NCBI RefSeq assembly: GCF_025971955.1
Contig: NZ_JAPDMX010000018.1
Location: 28,818 to 92,817 of the forward strand
Length of the DNA stretch: 64,000 nt
Reading direction: 5' to 3'
From: Shewanella subflava
GTDB lineage: Bacteria > Pseudomonadota > Gammaproteobacteria > Enterobacterales > Shewanellaceae
Positions within the stretch are counted from its first letter, which is position 1; the number at the start of each line of letters is the position of its first letter. Of this stretch, positions 55,412-64,000 are shown piece by piece. The notes under the pieces are model-generated. The model saw only the letters and a list, made by a program, of their open reading frames with translations. It did no database searches and was not told where the DNA came from. The translations under genes were made by a program, and so were the position numbers.

Positions 55412-56665
55412 ATGAAAAAAAATGTAAAAATTGCCGTCTCAGAACTGAAAGTAGGAGTTTATGTCAGCCTGCCAGTCTCCTGGAAAGATCACCCTTTTCT
55501 GTTTAGCAAGTTCAAAATTACCTCACAAACGCAAATTGAATTAATCAAATCCTTAGGCGTAAAAGAAGTACTGTACGACCCACAACGAAGTGAGATTACG
55601 CCAACAACGACTGAGAACCAAAACGCTACAGCCCCTGTTGATACGGCATCCTTAGAGGGGATCCGACAAGAAATGCTTGATTACAAATCCGAGCGAATTG
55701 AAAAACAACAACAACTGAAGCGCAACATTAAGAAAACCGAAAAACAATTTGAACGCTCTATTTCAATGATGCGGTCAATGGTCAGTAAAGTGTCTAGTCG
55801 TCCACTCAATGCCATTAATGATGCCAAAGACTTGATCAGTAACCTAACGAACATGTTACTAGATGAAGATAATCTTGCTCTGCACTTAATGAGTGATGCC
55901 AAAGCATCTGATGTTATTCATCACCACTCTTTAAATGTGTCGATGATGTGCATGTTAATGGCTAAAGAATTAAATTGGACCCGAGAAGAAATTGAATTAA
56001 TCGGCATTGGTTGCTTATTTCATGACATCGGTAAACTTAAAATTCCATCGAGTATTTTGAATAAAGTGGTGCCATTGTCCACACCAGAAGAAAATCTGGT
56101 TAAACAGCATCCTTTAATGAGCCTGAATTTTTTAAAATTAGCCGATACTTTCCCTGAGGAAGCGAAACCTATGATCGCCAACCACCACGAGTTTCTCGAT
56201 GGAAGTGGCACGCCTCAAGGATTAAAAGCCGAACAATTGGATAAGTTCTCTCAACTACTGGCCGTAGTGAATGAATATGACAACCTATGTAATGGCAGTT
56301 TGCTTGTTAAAGCGAAAACACCTAGCGTGGCGCTTGGGTTACTGTATAAAAACTATCAAAAGAAACTCAATTTAGAATATGTACAAAAGCTGATCAAGTT
56401 ATTAGGGATCTACCCGCCAGGCAGTGTCGTTGAATTATCTAATGGTCATTTTGGGATGGTAATGTCAGTCAATCTTAACAATATTCTCTACCCTGCCATC
56501 ATCGCTTATGACCCAATTGTCCCCGTTGCGCAAGCACCGATTGTTGAATTAGAAAAGGAAGGCATGAGCATTGTTCGCAGCTTGCCCGCAGCTGCACTGC
56601 CTGAAAAAATACACAAATATTTAAGTCCACGCGACAATATCAGCTATGCCTTTGGCAAAGGTTAA
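55412..56665 (+). CDS. HD-GYP domain protein (c-di-GMP phosphodiesterase family)
   Basis: A 417-residue protein: DUF3391-like N-terminal part (about 1-140, with coiled coil) and HD-GYP domain (about 165-345). The metal ligands are seen in HHSLNVSMM, FHDIGKLKIP and HPLMSLNF. NHHEFLDGSGTPQGL is the GYP loop, but the tyrosine is replaced by threonine (GTP). HD-GYP enzymes hydrolyse cyclic di-GMP; the altered motif makes activity uncertain. It is a single gene with its own terminator. Confidence 0.9.
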   Translation: MKKNVKIAVSELKVGVYVSLPVSWKDHPFLFSKFKITSQTQIELIKSLGVKEVLYDPQRSEITPTTTENQNATAPVDTASLEGIRQEMLDYKSERIEKQQQLKRNIKKTEKQFERSISMMRSMVSKVSSRPLNAINDAKDLISNLTNMLLDEDNLALHLMSDAKASDVIHHHSLNVSMMCMLMAKELNWTREEIELIGIGCLFHDIGKLKIPSSILNKVVPLSTPEENLVKQHPLMSLNFLKLADTFPEEAKPMIANHHEFLDGSGTPQGLKAEQLDKFSQLLAVVNEYDNLCNGSLLVKAKTPSVALGLLYKNYQKKLNLEYVQKLIKLLGIYPPGSVVELSNGHFGMVMSVNLNNILYPAIIAYDPIVPVAQAPIVELEKEGMSIVRSLPAAALPEKIHKYLSPRDNISYAFGKG

Positions 56666-56670
56666 CCAAC

Positions 56671-56702
56671 AAAAAACGGACACTGATGAGTGTCCGTTTT
56701 TT
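56671..56702. terminator. Bidirectional terminator between the HD-GYP and corA genes
   Basis: A perfect 14-bp stem AAAAAACGGACACT / AGTGTCCGTTTTTT with loop GATG between two convergent genes. Confidence 0.95.
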
Positions 56703-56747
56703 GTTTAATCTGTCGCTGAACGTTAACGCTAAAGCATGAGAATCAAC

Positions 56748-57695
56748 CTACAGCCATCCCTTTTGGCGGAAGAATAAATACGTTCCCGCCGCACTGGCAA
56801 ACATTAATCCTACCGCGAGTGGGTAGCCATATTGCCAAGCAAGTTCAGGCATAAACGCGAAGTTCATCCCGTAGCTACTTGCAATTAATGTTGGCGGTAA
56901 AAACACCACGGCAGATACCGAGAAAATTTTAATAATCTTGTTCTGTTGCAGGCCACTGAAACCCATTGCCGCATCCAATAAGAACTTTAACTTATCGAAA
57001 ATAAACTGGCTATGGGGCATAAGTGATTCAATGTCTGACAACATTTCACGAATGTCTTTTAAGTTTTCATCTGACAAATGTTTGCGATAATAACGCTGTA
57101 AATGCCTTAACGAGCGCTGGGTATCCAATAAACTTAGGCGAATTTTACCGTTTGAATCTTCCTGCAAAGTAATTTGTTTAAACACAGCATCAAGCTCTTC
57201 GTCGCTAAATACCTGTTCGCTTAAATTATCCAGCACTGTGTAAACATCTTCAATTAAGTCAGATAAATAATCTACCTTAAGGGTAAACAGTTCAAGTAAT
57301 AACCCTTCCGGCGTTTCGGTTTCAAGACGGCCTAAACGCATATAGTTACGTAGCAAGCGGATGAGGCCTATGTCTTCTTCACGCATGGTCAATAAAAAAT
57401 GCTCACGCAAGTTAAACGACACGTTGACTGCCCGGACATCCGAACCCGCTCGTTGAGGAAATAACGAGTTGATATGTAAGCCATCTTCGTTTTGAAAAAA
57501 ACGCGCAGAGGCTTCGATTTCTTTAATATCTTCTTCGTCGGGCACTTCCTCAGCTGAAAATCGACGTAACCAATTACGCTCCTCATCATTGGGCTTAAAT
57601 AAGTCTAGCCACAGAGTATTATCTGGTAAAATGTCTTGAACTGACAGCTCAGTGATAATGAGTTTACGGTCTTGATATGCGTAAGCGGTGATCAT
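56748..57695 (-). CDS. corA: Magnesium/cobalt transporter CorA
   Basis: A 315-residue CorA-family channel. The ATG at 57695 has GGGGA eight bases upstream and gives MITAYAYQDRK, while the codons further up look non-coding. Residues 1 to about 250 are the cytoplasmic funnel domain; two TMs close the chain, with the selectivity motif YGMNF at the end of TM1. CorA pentamers import Mg2+ (and Co2+, Ni2+). Length is that of E. coli CorA (316). Confidence 0.95.
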   Translation of the reverse strand: MITAYAYQDRKLIITELSVQDILPDNTLWLDLFKPNDEERNWLRRFSAEEVPDEEDIKEIEASARFFQNEDGLHINSLFPQRAGSDVRAVNVSFNLREHFLLTMREEDIGLIRLLRNYMRLGRLETETPEGLLLELFTLKVDYLSDLIEDVYTVLDNLSEQVFSDEELDAVFKQITLQEDSNGKIRLSLLDTQRSLRHLQRYYRKHLSDENLKDIREMLSDIESLMPHSQFIFDKLKFLLDAAMGFSGLQQNKIIKIFSVSAVVFLPPTLIASSYGMNFAFMPELAWQYGYPLAVGLMFASAAGTYLFFRQKGWL

Positions 57696-57863
57696 AGAAG
57701 TTCCCCATATACATGCGGTGCACACAAATGTTTAACACAAAGGTGTGAGTATAAACTGGCGCTAGTTTACTAATTTTAAATTCAATGAAAAGCAAAAAGC
57801 GTGAAATAAATCGATTTATACCTAAATTTTACCTCAAAGCAGTATTTTTCCACTTTATCGGTG

Positions 57864-57890
57864 ATAAAAAAGCACCTTTAGTCGGTGCTT
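57864..57890 (-). terminator. Terminator of yejK
   Basis: On the minus strand stem AAGCACC / GGTGCTT with a 7-nt loop is followed by a T-run. It lies 58 bp after the yejK stop codon. Confidence 0.8.
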
Positions 57891-57948
57891 AATTTAAAAT
57901 AGATGTTTTTTTGTTCACGGCTTTAGTCACTGTACAAATACTAAAGTC

Positions 57949-58977
57949 TTATTCACCTTTTAAACGACGATCTAATTGGTCTTTAAGGTTAGCCGGTACA
58001 CCCTTGATTAAAATGGTGTCAGAGATAGGGTCGTAAATCACTCGTTCACCTAAATGGCCACCATCAAAACTGAGTGTGACTCCGCCCCCTGTGCCTGAAA
58101 ACTTCTTCAAACTTCTAAGGCTGGCTTTATCAGCAGGAAACTCATCATCTAATTCATAATTACCACCACAGGCAAAATCATAAAATGACTCCATGCCTTG
58201 GTCTGCTAGTGTGTCACCTAAATCTTTTACTTCAATATCGGCGCCAACTTCAGCACGTTCAGCGCAATATTCAAATACTCTGTCCCGGCATTGCTGCCTT
58301 TCATCTTTGGTTAATTCGCTACCCGCAACAAAATCCTCAACGGCATGAATCAGGGTTTTATTTTGCGCTTTGGTGTTAACCCCTTCAACACAGCCCATAA
58401 AGTCTAAAAAGAAGTCTGCAACTTTACGCCCTGCTCTACCACGAATAAACGAAATGTATTTTTTTGAAGCTTTATCCGCTTGTAACTCAGTTAAATCAAT
58501 ACGTGCCGCTAGCTGAATATTATTCAAATCAAGGTGATTATTTTGCGATAACTCCATATCATCCAATACAGTCATCGATGATTTCGCACTTAACAAAGCC
58601 ACAAATAAGTAATCACTTGCCATCGCAGAATAACAAGACATCAATAAAAAACCGCCTTGTGAAAAATCATATTTAGCTAATTCGGCTTGCAATAATTGAC
58701 TCGCGACAACAGTAAAATCAACAAAACCTGATCTACCATCACGATATGCCTGTAACGCATTAGCAAAAGCATCGTTAGCGTCACCATCTTCATTCGGTAC
58801 GCCAAAATAGCCAAAACCTTTACCCGCTTTGCCTGAGTAGGTTTGATGTAACTCTTCAAGCATCGCCTCCACGGCCTGACTATTCAGTAAGGGTTGTGGA
58901 CGTAATCTGCAGGCCATTTGCCCCTGACTGTCGAGTGAAATTTCATGAATAATGGCTTGTTCGATACTAATCGTCAT
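57949..58977 (-). CDS. yejK: Nucleoid-associated protein YejK
   Basis: A 342-residue member of the NdpA family (E. coli YejK 335 aa). Features are the N-terminal [19 protein letters not shown] and the conserved [16 protein letters not shown] near the C-terminus. In E. coli it sits on the nucleoid and binds topoisomerase IV/gyrase. It is divergent from yejL, as in E. coli. Confidence 0.95.
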   Translation of the reverse strand: MTISIEQAIIHEISLDSQGQMACRLRPQPLLNSQAVEAMLEELHQTYSGKAGKGFGYFGVPNEDGDANDAFANALQAYRDGRSGFVDFTVVASQLLQAELAKYDFSQGGFLLMSCYSAMASDYLFVALLSAKSSMTVLDDMELSQNNHLDLNNIQLAARIDLTELQADKASKKYISFIRGRAGRKVADFFLDFMGCVEGVNTKAQNKTLIHAVEDFVAGSELTKDERQQCRDRVFEYCAERAEVGADIEVKDLGDTLADQGMESFYDFACGGNYELDDEFPADKASLRSLKKFSGTGGGVTLSFDGGHLGERVIYDPISDTILIKGVPANLKDQLDRRLKGE

Positions 58978-59131
58978 AAATCCGCTAACCTTCAGTGACC
59001 AAGATATTGTTAAGGAAGTGGGCTATGATATAACGATTTTAGCCACGACGGTACAGAAAACATGAGGCGAGCTTGATTGAAATCCGTTATCATAGGCATT
59101 AATTGATAACTCATTCACTCTAGTAAAAATT

Positions 59132-59344
59132 ATGGCCATTCAATCAAAATACAGTAACACTCAAGTAGAAGCCCTAATCACCGAAATGTTAGAGCTGCTT
59201 AACAAGCATCAAGCCCCTACCGATCTCAGTTTAATGGTGTTAGGCAATTGCGTAACGCACTTATTAGAAAAAAAAGTACCAGCAGAGTCGCGCAAAATGG
59301 TGGCAGAACAATTTGCTAAAGCGTTAACTCAATCAGTTAAGTAG
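59132..59344 (+). CDS. yejL: YejL family protein (DUF1414)
   Basis: A 70-residue helical protein of DUF1414 (E. coli YejL 75 aa). The motif YSNTQVEALITEMLELLNKHQAPTDLSLMVLGN is the family core. Function is not known. It lies 63 bp before yejM, the usual arrangement. Confidence 0.93.
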   Translation: MAIQSKYSNTQVEALITEMLELLNKHQAPTDLSLMVLGNCVTHLLEKKVPAESRKMVAEQFAKALTQSVK

Positions 59345-59407
59345 TTAATTGATTGTGAATTTAGTTTGCCTTATTCCACTGTTGATAATTTAGGGATGAT
59401 TTAACGC

Positions 59408-61201
59408 ATGATCGAGCGCAGAAAACAGATGACGCGAGACAAAGTCTCGCGCCTGATTAATTGGGGGCACTGGTTTGCCTTCTTTAATGGTTTACTTGCC
59501 ATGATTATCGGCTCCCGTTACATCAGTAGCGTAGGTCAACCTGAATCGCTAATTAGCTGGGGGTACCTTGCCCTCAGCACAATTGGCCACTTCACCTTTT
59601 TAGCATTTATTGTTTATGTGCTGTTTGTTTTCCCAATCAGCCTGCTTTTGCCCTATTCAAAAATTTTGCGCGGTTATGCGGCATTCATCGCCTCTATGGG
59701 GTTGTATATTTTATTATACGACACCATCATTTACGACGATTACGGTATCCACCTAAGCCCATTTGCATTTGACCTTGCATGGCAAGATTTAAACGCGTTA
59801 TTGCACAGTACGTCCTATATTATTACCCCTCTTGCGATTATCGCTATTGAACTCACAGCGGCCAACTTTATCTGGAAGCGAATTGATAAAATTCAAAAGA
59901 AACAATGGGGCAATAAAGTGGTACTGTTTGTCGGCATGTGTTTTGTAAGCAGCCACTTGGTACACATTTGGGCCGATGCAGCAAACGTTACAGACATAAC
60001 CCGTTATGATGATGCCTATCCGGTTTCTTACCCTGCCACCGCAAGAAGCTTTATGGAAAACCATGGTGTAGAAAGCCAGGTTATCATTAATGAAACCGAG
60101 CCTCACACAACATCAAACTTACACTACCCAATGGTGCCATTGCAGTGTAAAGGAGAAAAAACCCAGCCGAATATTCTTGTAATGACCATTGATAGTTTGC
60201 GTGCCGACATGGTTGATGACGTCACTATGCCGTTTTTGAGCCGTTATGCCGATGAGTCACTGACATTTACGCAGCATCACAGTGGCGGCCCCCAATTTAA
60301 CAGCAGTATGTTTACGTTAATGTATGGTCTACAAGGTAACTATAATGATAAAAGAGATTTTGATGTCATCGCCCCAGTCATGAATCAAGAACTCACCCGT
60401 CAGGGTTACCAATTAGGGTTATTTACCGGACGCACAACCACTGAATTAGCCTCTATGGGAGCCATGTTTGCTGGCTTTACCGCTATTATTAGTGAAAGCG
60501 ACGACGGCACAGCAACAAGCGATATTCAAAGTATGACGGCATTTAACCAATGGCAACAAACTCAAACCACGCCTTGGTTTAGTGTTGTTAATTTAAGTGC
60601 TCCACAGGATTACGATACACCAGTGGGTTTTTTAGGTATTGAAACCGTTAAATCGCCAGTGCCCCTAAAACCTGCGCAAAAAGTGTTGTTTAATCAGTAT
60701 CGCCAATCGTTAAAATTTATTGATAACCAACTCAGTGAGCTTTTACCGACCCTACCTGAAAATACCATAGTATTAATAACGGGTACTCACGGACAAGTGT
60801 TCACCAGTGATATTGAAGATGCTCGACGTGACTTGTCACCAAGTAATGTCAAAGTACCGCTAATCATTCATTGGTCAAAAATGCCTAAAGGCAAAATCAA
60901 CTACCGTACAAGTCACTACGGTATCGCCCCTACCATTTTAAGCAAAATATTAGGCTGTACTACTCCCAGTGAAGAATACAGTGCAGGCCGAAGTCTTCTA
61001 GAGCCCAACAGTGAATCTTGGATATACATAGGTAACAGCCGTGAGTTTGCCATTTACCAAGAAAACGAGATCACAGTGCTGAGTCGTTACGGCAAATATC
61101 GCATCTACGATCTCGATTTTAATAAGCGTTTAAATAAAAAAATGAGCGCACCAGAACTGATTCAAGTGATGCGTGAAGGCAGAAGGTTGTACCAAAACTA
61201 A
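59408..61201 (+). CDS. yejM: Inner membrane sulfatase-fold protein YejM/LapC (PbgA)
   Basis: A 597-residue protein: five membrane helices (about 15-200, DUF3413) and a periplasmic sulfatase-like domain (about 240-585; ILVMTIDSLRADMVDD, HHSGGPQFNSSMFTLMYG, GTHGQVF). In E. coli YejM binds LPS and LapB to control degradation of LpxC. The sulfatase site is inactive in E. coli and the same is likely here. The nearby tRNA-Pro(GGG) downstream is the same order as in E. coli. Confidence 0.95.
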   Translation: MIERRKQMTRDKVSRLINWGHWFAFFNGLLAMIIGSRYISSVGQPESLISWGYLALSTIGHFTFLAFIVYVLFVFPISLLLPYSKILRGYAAFIASMGLYILLYDTIIYDDYGIHLSPFAFDLAWQDLNALLHSTSYIITPLAIIAIELTAANFIWKRIDKIQKKQWGNKVVLFVGMCFVSSHLVHIWADAANVTDITRYDDAYPVSYPATARSFMENHGVESQVIINETEPHTTSNLHYPMVPLQCKGEKTQPNILVMTIDSLRADMVDDVTMPFLSRYADESLTFTQHHSGGPQFNSSMFTLMYGLQGNYNDKRDFDVIAPVMNQELTRQGYQLGLFTGRTTTELASMGAMFAGFTAIISESDDGTATSDIQSMTAFNQWQQTQTTPWFSVVNLSAPQDYDTPVGFLGIETVKSPVPLKPAQKVLFNQYRQSLKFIDNQLSELLPTLPENTIVLITGTHGQVFTSDIEDARRDLSPSNVKVPLIIHWSKMPKGKINYRTSHYGIAPTILSKILGCTTPSEEYSAGRSLLEPNSESWIYIGNSREFAIYQENEITVLSRYGKYRIYDLDFNKRLNKKMSAPELIQVMREGRRLYQN

Positions 61202-61376
61202 TGGCTTTCAAAGGCGGTTTAGGTTGTGATTTATCATCAATCACTCATCAGTTGCATAGATAATAATCAGTCAATAATTGCTGATTAACGAAGTACTTGC
61301 GTCTAGCTCTGGCAATTGCTAAAGTGCTGTCTCGCTAAGTTACCCCATTAATTTGAAACTTCGCGAGTAACACAAT

Positions 61377-61453
61377 CGGTATGTAGCGCAGCCCGGTAGC
61401 GCACTGTCATGGGGTGTCAGGGGTCGGAGGTTCGAATCCTCTCATACCGACCA
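61377..61453 (+). tRNA. proL: tRNA-Pro (anticodon GGG)
   Basis: A 77-nt tRNA. Acceptor arms CGGTATG (61377-61383) and CATACCG (61443-61449) pair, followed by the discriminator A and encoded CCA. The D-arm is GCGC/GCGC, the T-arm is GGAGG-TTCGAAT-CCTCT, and the anticodon loop ATGGGGT gives GGG. One U-U mismatch in the anticodon stem is also in E. coli proL. The integrase gene lies just downstream, so its 3' end is probably the attachment site. Confidence 0.97.
61425..61453 (+). other. Probable attachment site (attL) at the tRNA-Pro 3' end
   Basis: The 3' part of the tRNA (T-arm to CCA) is next to an integrase gene in the same direction, the standard arrangement of tRNA-integrated islands. The second copy (attR) is not in the window, so the limits of the core are inferred. 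Confidence 0.4.
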
Positions 61454-61461
61454 AATTAAAG

Positions 61462-61486
61462 AAGCCAGCTAATAAGCTGGCTTTTT
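61462..61486 (+). terminator. Terminator of tRNA-Pro
   Basis: Stem AGCCAGCT / AGCTGGCT with loop AATA followed by TTT, 9 bp after the tRNA. Confidence 0.85.
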
Positions 61487-61500
61487 GCTTTTCTGACATG

Positions 61501-61650
61501 ACAGAACGGGGCAAGCCCCTGTTACGCAAGGTAAAAAACACCTTGCTTGGCTAGCGGGCTGCGCTACATATCACCGAAACAAAGCTAATCACTGATTCAA
61601 AATTACTGCTTCACCACTGTCACTTTGCATGAACCAAAAGGAACAGTGTT
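61501..61650. other. Structured region between tRNA terminator and integrase
   Basis: No gene is seen. Two small hairpins occur: GGGGC/GCCCC (61508-61519) and GCAAGGT/ACCTTGC (61526-61546, 7-nt loop). They could be integrase arm sites or remnants, but this is a guess. Confidence 0.3.
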
Positions 61651-62487
61651 TTGAACGTACAATTATTAACCCATTCTGCACCACATTTACATAGCTCAAT
61701 TTCACAGGCTATCGACTATTACATTCGTAATGTCGCTCAATATCAAAAAGCTTATGTAAACTCTGAGCAATACCGCTTTAAACGTTTAAAAAAAGAACTA
61801 GGGCAATATCGTATGATTGACTTAAACCCTGAAATTATCAGAAGCTTCATAGACAAGCGATTAGCAAAGGTTAAGCCTGCATCAGCCAAACGTGATGTTT
61901 GTGCATTACAACGCTGCTGGAACTGGTATAGACGTGATTTAAGTATGCGATTTGATGATCACTTTAAACACATTCGCCTACCCACAGATAACACTGTACG
62001 AGAGTTTATTCCTACAGACAGTCAACTAAATCAGATGATTATGTTGCTACCACCTAACGTTAAACCTGTCATCGAATTGCTAGCTGAAACAGCATGTAGA
62101 CGAAGTGAGGTACTTAAGCTCACTGTACAAGATGTCAACCTTTCCCAAAGAACAATTTACTTACGCAATACAAAAAATGGTCGAGACAGAGTTGTACCAC
62201 TGAGTAAAAAGGCTTGTGCCATCCTCAGCGAGGCTATAAACAGTGGTAAACACAAGTTATTTGATGCGGCACCTGATTATGTCACTCGCCAATTTAGGGT
62301 GGCTGCAGACGCTGTAGGGTGCCCTCATTGCGTTGTTCATAGCTTAAGGCACTACAAGCTAAGTAAACTTATTTCACAAGGCATAGACCACGTCATAGTA
62401 GCTAAAATATCAGGTCATCAAGATGTTAGAATGTTGCAGCGATATGTGAAACTTGATGTTAGCGGATTAGCGCATTTAATGGATTAG
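61651..62487 (+). CDS. Tyrosine recombinase (island integrase)
   Basis: A 278-residue phage-type integrase. An N-terminal SAM-like core-binding domain (about 15-105) is followed by the catalytic domain with R150 (ACRRSEVLKL), K175 (NTKNGRDR), H230 and R233 (HSLRHYK), H256 (SGHQD) and Y265 (MLQRYVKLD). The TTG start at 61651 has AAAAGGAA nine bases upstream. It is short for tRNA-targeting integrases (usually about 400 aa) and lacks the extra N-terminal arm-binding domain. It lies 198 bp after tRNA-Pro, the likely target. Confidence 0.93.
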   Translation: MNVQLLTHSAPHLHSSISQAIDYYIRNVAQYQKAYVNSEQYRFKRLKKELGQYRMIDLNPEIIRSFIDKRLAKVKPASAKRDVCALQRCWNWYRRDLSMRFDDHFKHIRLPTDNTVREFIPTDSQLNQMIMLLPPNVKPVIELLAETACRRSEVLKLTVQDVNLSQRTIYLRNTKNGRDRVVPLSKKACAILSEAINSGKHKLFDAAPDYVTRQFRVAADAVGCPHCVVHSLRHYKLSKLISQGIDHVIVAKISGHQDVRMLQRYVKLDVSGLAHLMD

Positions 62488-62560
62488 ATACCAAAAATGA
62501 GGTTAGTTGATCTAAATTCAGCTAACCTTCGCCACGTAAACTTATTATGAGGGCTTGGCG

Positions 62561-63931
62561 TTGAACTGCACAACAAATAATAAAAAAGTAATTCATCTAA
62601 TCAATGGCCGTTGTGGTGGCAACAAGACAGGTTATATCGTATCTCAAATTCAAGCTAGACTAGCTGAAAACCCTCAGCAATGTATTATCTATTCAGCTCC
62701 CACCAAAAAAGTGCTGAACGAGGTTTATAGTAATCGCTTAACTGAACTCGATGAAACACAAAAGTTAATGATTGTTTCTGAAGATGTAGAAACTGTTCAA
62801 TGGACACCGACAGTCAAAGAACGGGCTATGGCAGAGTTAAAGCAAAATTATTGCGGTTGTCTAATGATCACTCACATGACTCTGTTTAATATCGTACCTG
62901 AATTACTTCAAGATAAATTAGTTATCATTGATGAGTCACCTGAGCAAACAGTCAAGTTTTCACACAAAGATTTTGATACAGATAATCCACCAGCAGAACT
63001 TAGTAAACTCATCGAGTTAACCCAAGCCATTTCATCCAAGGCTAGCAACTCTGAAATATTAATCCCAAACGACAAAGAAGCCGAGAAAGCTCTATTCAAT
63101 CAAGGTAAACAGTTTATTGGTAAAGCTATGGACATACAGAGGTCAGGATGGATCGACAGCAATAACCAGCACTACAATAATATAGCAAGCCTATACTTGG
63201 CAGCGGCTTCTAAACATGGTTTTGTTTATCATTCACGTGTTGCAACTGACAATGGTACTAAATCTGTTTATCGCTCTATTGAACTCGGTGATATGCTTGG
63301 AGTGGTTTCTAACGCTTCAGCTGTATGGATTGCAAGTGCTGATTTTGAACATGGCTTGCTGTGTTTTCTTCTTCAGCAGTATCATCAAATCTCAATTGAG
63401 AAGATAGAAGGCACAGGTATACCAATTGTTCACGAAAAGGAAAATGTGACCATTTTATCATTGTTGGGTGATGATAAATTATGGTCTAAAACGTTTTCAG
63501 ATGCTGATAGAAATAAACTAGACGGTTTTAATTTTGATCACTTAGAAAACTACACATACCAAAAATCTGTATTTGAAGAACTATATGATTTCGGTGTTCA
63601 CTGCATATTAGATGAGATTTATACGAATGAATCAGACGAACATGAAAAAGCTCTTATGTTCCTCAACGTTGCTAAACAAAATTCATACGGACATGAAGAT
63701 TTCATTCAAGTTTCAACTCAAAGCCATGGTCAAAATAGTTACCAAATGCACAATCATGCAATATGGATGGCGAGCCTAGTTCCTAACCCTGATCAATTCT
63801 ACGTGCTGCGTTGGTTTTGTGAAGATCATAATATTGACCCGCAAGAAGCCCAAGATAGATTTCGGCACACCAGACAATACGCGCCACTGTACCAGGGCCT
63901 AGCAAGAACATCTTTACGGGTAGAAAGGTAA
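62561..63931 (+). CDS. Divergent helicase-like ATPase in the island
   Basis: A 456-residue protein that I only partly recognise. Its N-terminus has a Walker A-like INGRCGGNKTG (about 13-23; N instead of the usual G before K), then CIIYSAPTKKV (motif Ia), LMITHMTL and Walker B-like VIIDESPE (about 120). A motif-III-like WIASADFEHG lies near 250, and the chain ends in YQGLARTSLRVER, like helicase motif VI. This order agrees with SF1/SF2 helicases. TTG 62561 is chosen for the SD GAGGG; TTG 62555 is too close. It is 73 bp after the integrase, on the same strand. It may be truncated or frameshifted at the end. Confidence 0.6.
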   Translation: MNCTTNNKKVIHLINGRCGGNKTGYIVSQIQARLAENPQQCIIYSAPTKKVLNEVYSNRLTELDETQKLMIVSEDVETVQWTPTVKERAMAELKQNYCGCLMITHMTLFNIVPELLQDKLVIIDESPEQTVKFSHKDFDTDNPPAELSKLIELTQAISSKASNSEILIPNDKEAEKALFNQGKQFIGKAMDIQRSGWIDSNNQHYNNIASLYLAAASKHGFVYHSRVATDNGTKSVYRSIELGDMLGVVSNASAVWIASADFEHGLLCFLLQQYHQISIEKIEGTGIPIVHEKENVTILSLLGDDKLWSKTFSDADRNKLDGFNFDHLENYTYQKSVFEELYDFGVHCILDEIYTNESDEHEKALMFLNVAKQNSYGHEDFIQVSTQSHGQNSYQMHNHAIWMASLVPNPDQFYVLRWFCEDHNIDPQEAQDRFRHTRQYAPLYQGLARTSLRVER

Positions 63932-64000
63932 GCGGTCAATTAACCGGTGAAGCTTATTCTGCTTTACCTAGATCAACATTCCACGGCAGTAAATCAGACA
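63932..64000. other. Island sequence after the helicase-like gene, cut by the window
   Basis: The remaining 69 bp hold no complete gene. A frame from 63901 to the window end stays open for 33 codons (product includes GRKVSGQLTGEAYSALPRST) and lies in a different phase from the helicase-like gene. It may be a frameshifted continuation or chance. Confidence 0.3.

Noticed and set aside
1..64000. CRISPR array
   Set aside because: No series of direct repeats with regular unique spacers was seen, and no cas gene is present.

Overview
The window is 64 kb of chromosome from a gammaproteobacterium of the Shewanella type. This placement is an inference from gene content and order: rpmF-plsX-fabHDG-acpP-fabF, hdfR/maoP divergent, yejK/yejL-yejM-tRNA-Pro(GGG), phoPQ, a lone astB, and a complete 'proteobacterial dedicated sortase' locus. 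The sequence is moderately AT-rich. Most of it is ordinary core genome; the accessory DNA is a MITE-like element near the left end, the sortase locus in the middle and the start of a genomic island at the right end.

Layout. 1-602: 3' part of an ABC exporter ATPase. 603-1293: non-coding, with a 265-bp element bounded by 18-bp inverted repeats. 1.3-9.2 kb: cold-shock protein, rlmA, a conserved unknown gene, sbcB, cdd, a beta-hydroxyacid dehydrogenase, an acyl-CoA thioesterase, then fabF. 9.4-14.2 kb: the fatty-acid cluster on the minus strand (yceD-rpmF-plsX-fabH-fabD-fabG-acpP-fabF, read right to left), which links ribosomal protein L32 to acyl-chain initiation and elongation. 14.5-20.7 kb: maf, a HAD phosphatase, rluC and rne with a ~490-nt leader. 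20.9-29.5 kb: SulP transporter, an MsrB-MsrA fusion, an IPNS-like oxygenase, ylqF, a low-MW phosphatase, a secreted ATP-dependent DNA ligase, dgkA, hdfR and maoP. 29.9-32.0 kb: a beta-barrel protein and a diguanylate cyclase.

32.0-38.7 kb is the most distinctive locus: a class GN-type sortase, its single VIT/VWA target with an LPQTA sorting signal, an OmpA-family protein (PdsO), and a divergent response regulator and histidine kinase (PdsR/PdsS). The divergent promoter region holds helically phased TGGCAA repeats that are a good candidate for the PdsR operator. The kinase's sensor region resembles a CBM9/DOMON-type carbohydrate-binding fold, so the system may sense a surface ligand and respond by anchoring a VWA adhesin.

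38.8-61.2 kb: metC with a MetJ-like operator, creA-yegD, a periplasmic binding-domain protein, topA, astB, an Ig-repeat lipoprotein with EF-hand-like loops, a dicarboxylate symporter, a LysE exporter, phoPQ, a prolyl-4-hydroxylase-like protein, an HD-GYP protein with an altered GYP motif, corA, and yejK/yejL-yejM. 61.2-64.0 kb: tRNA-Pro(GGG), then a tyrosine recombinase and a divergent helicase-like protein, the typical left edge of an island integrated at a tRNA 3' end. The rest of the island is outside the window. No CRISPR array and no rRNA gene were seen.
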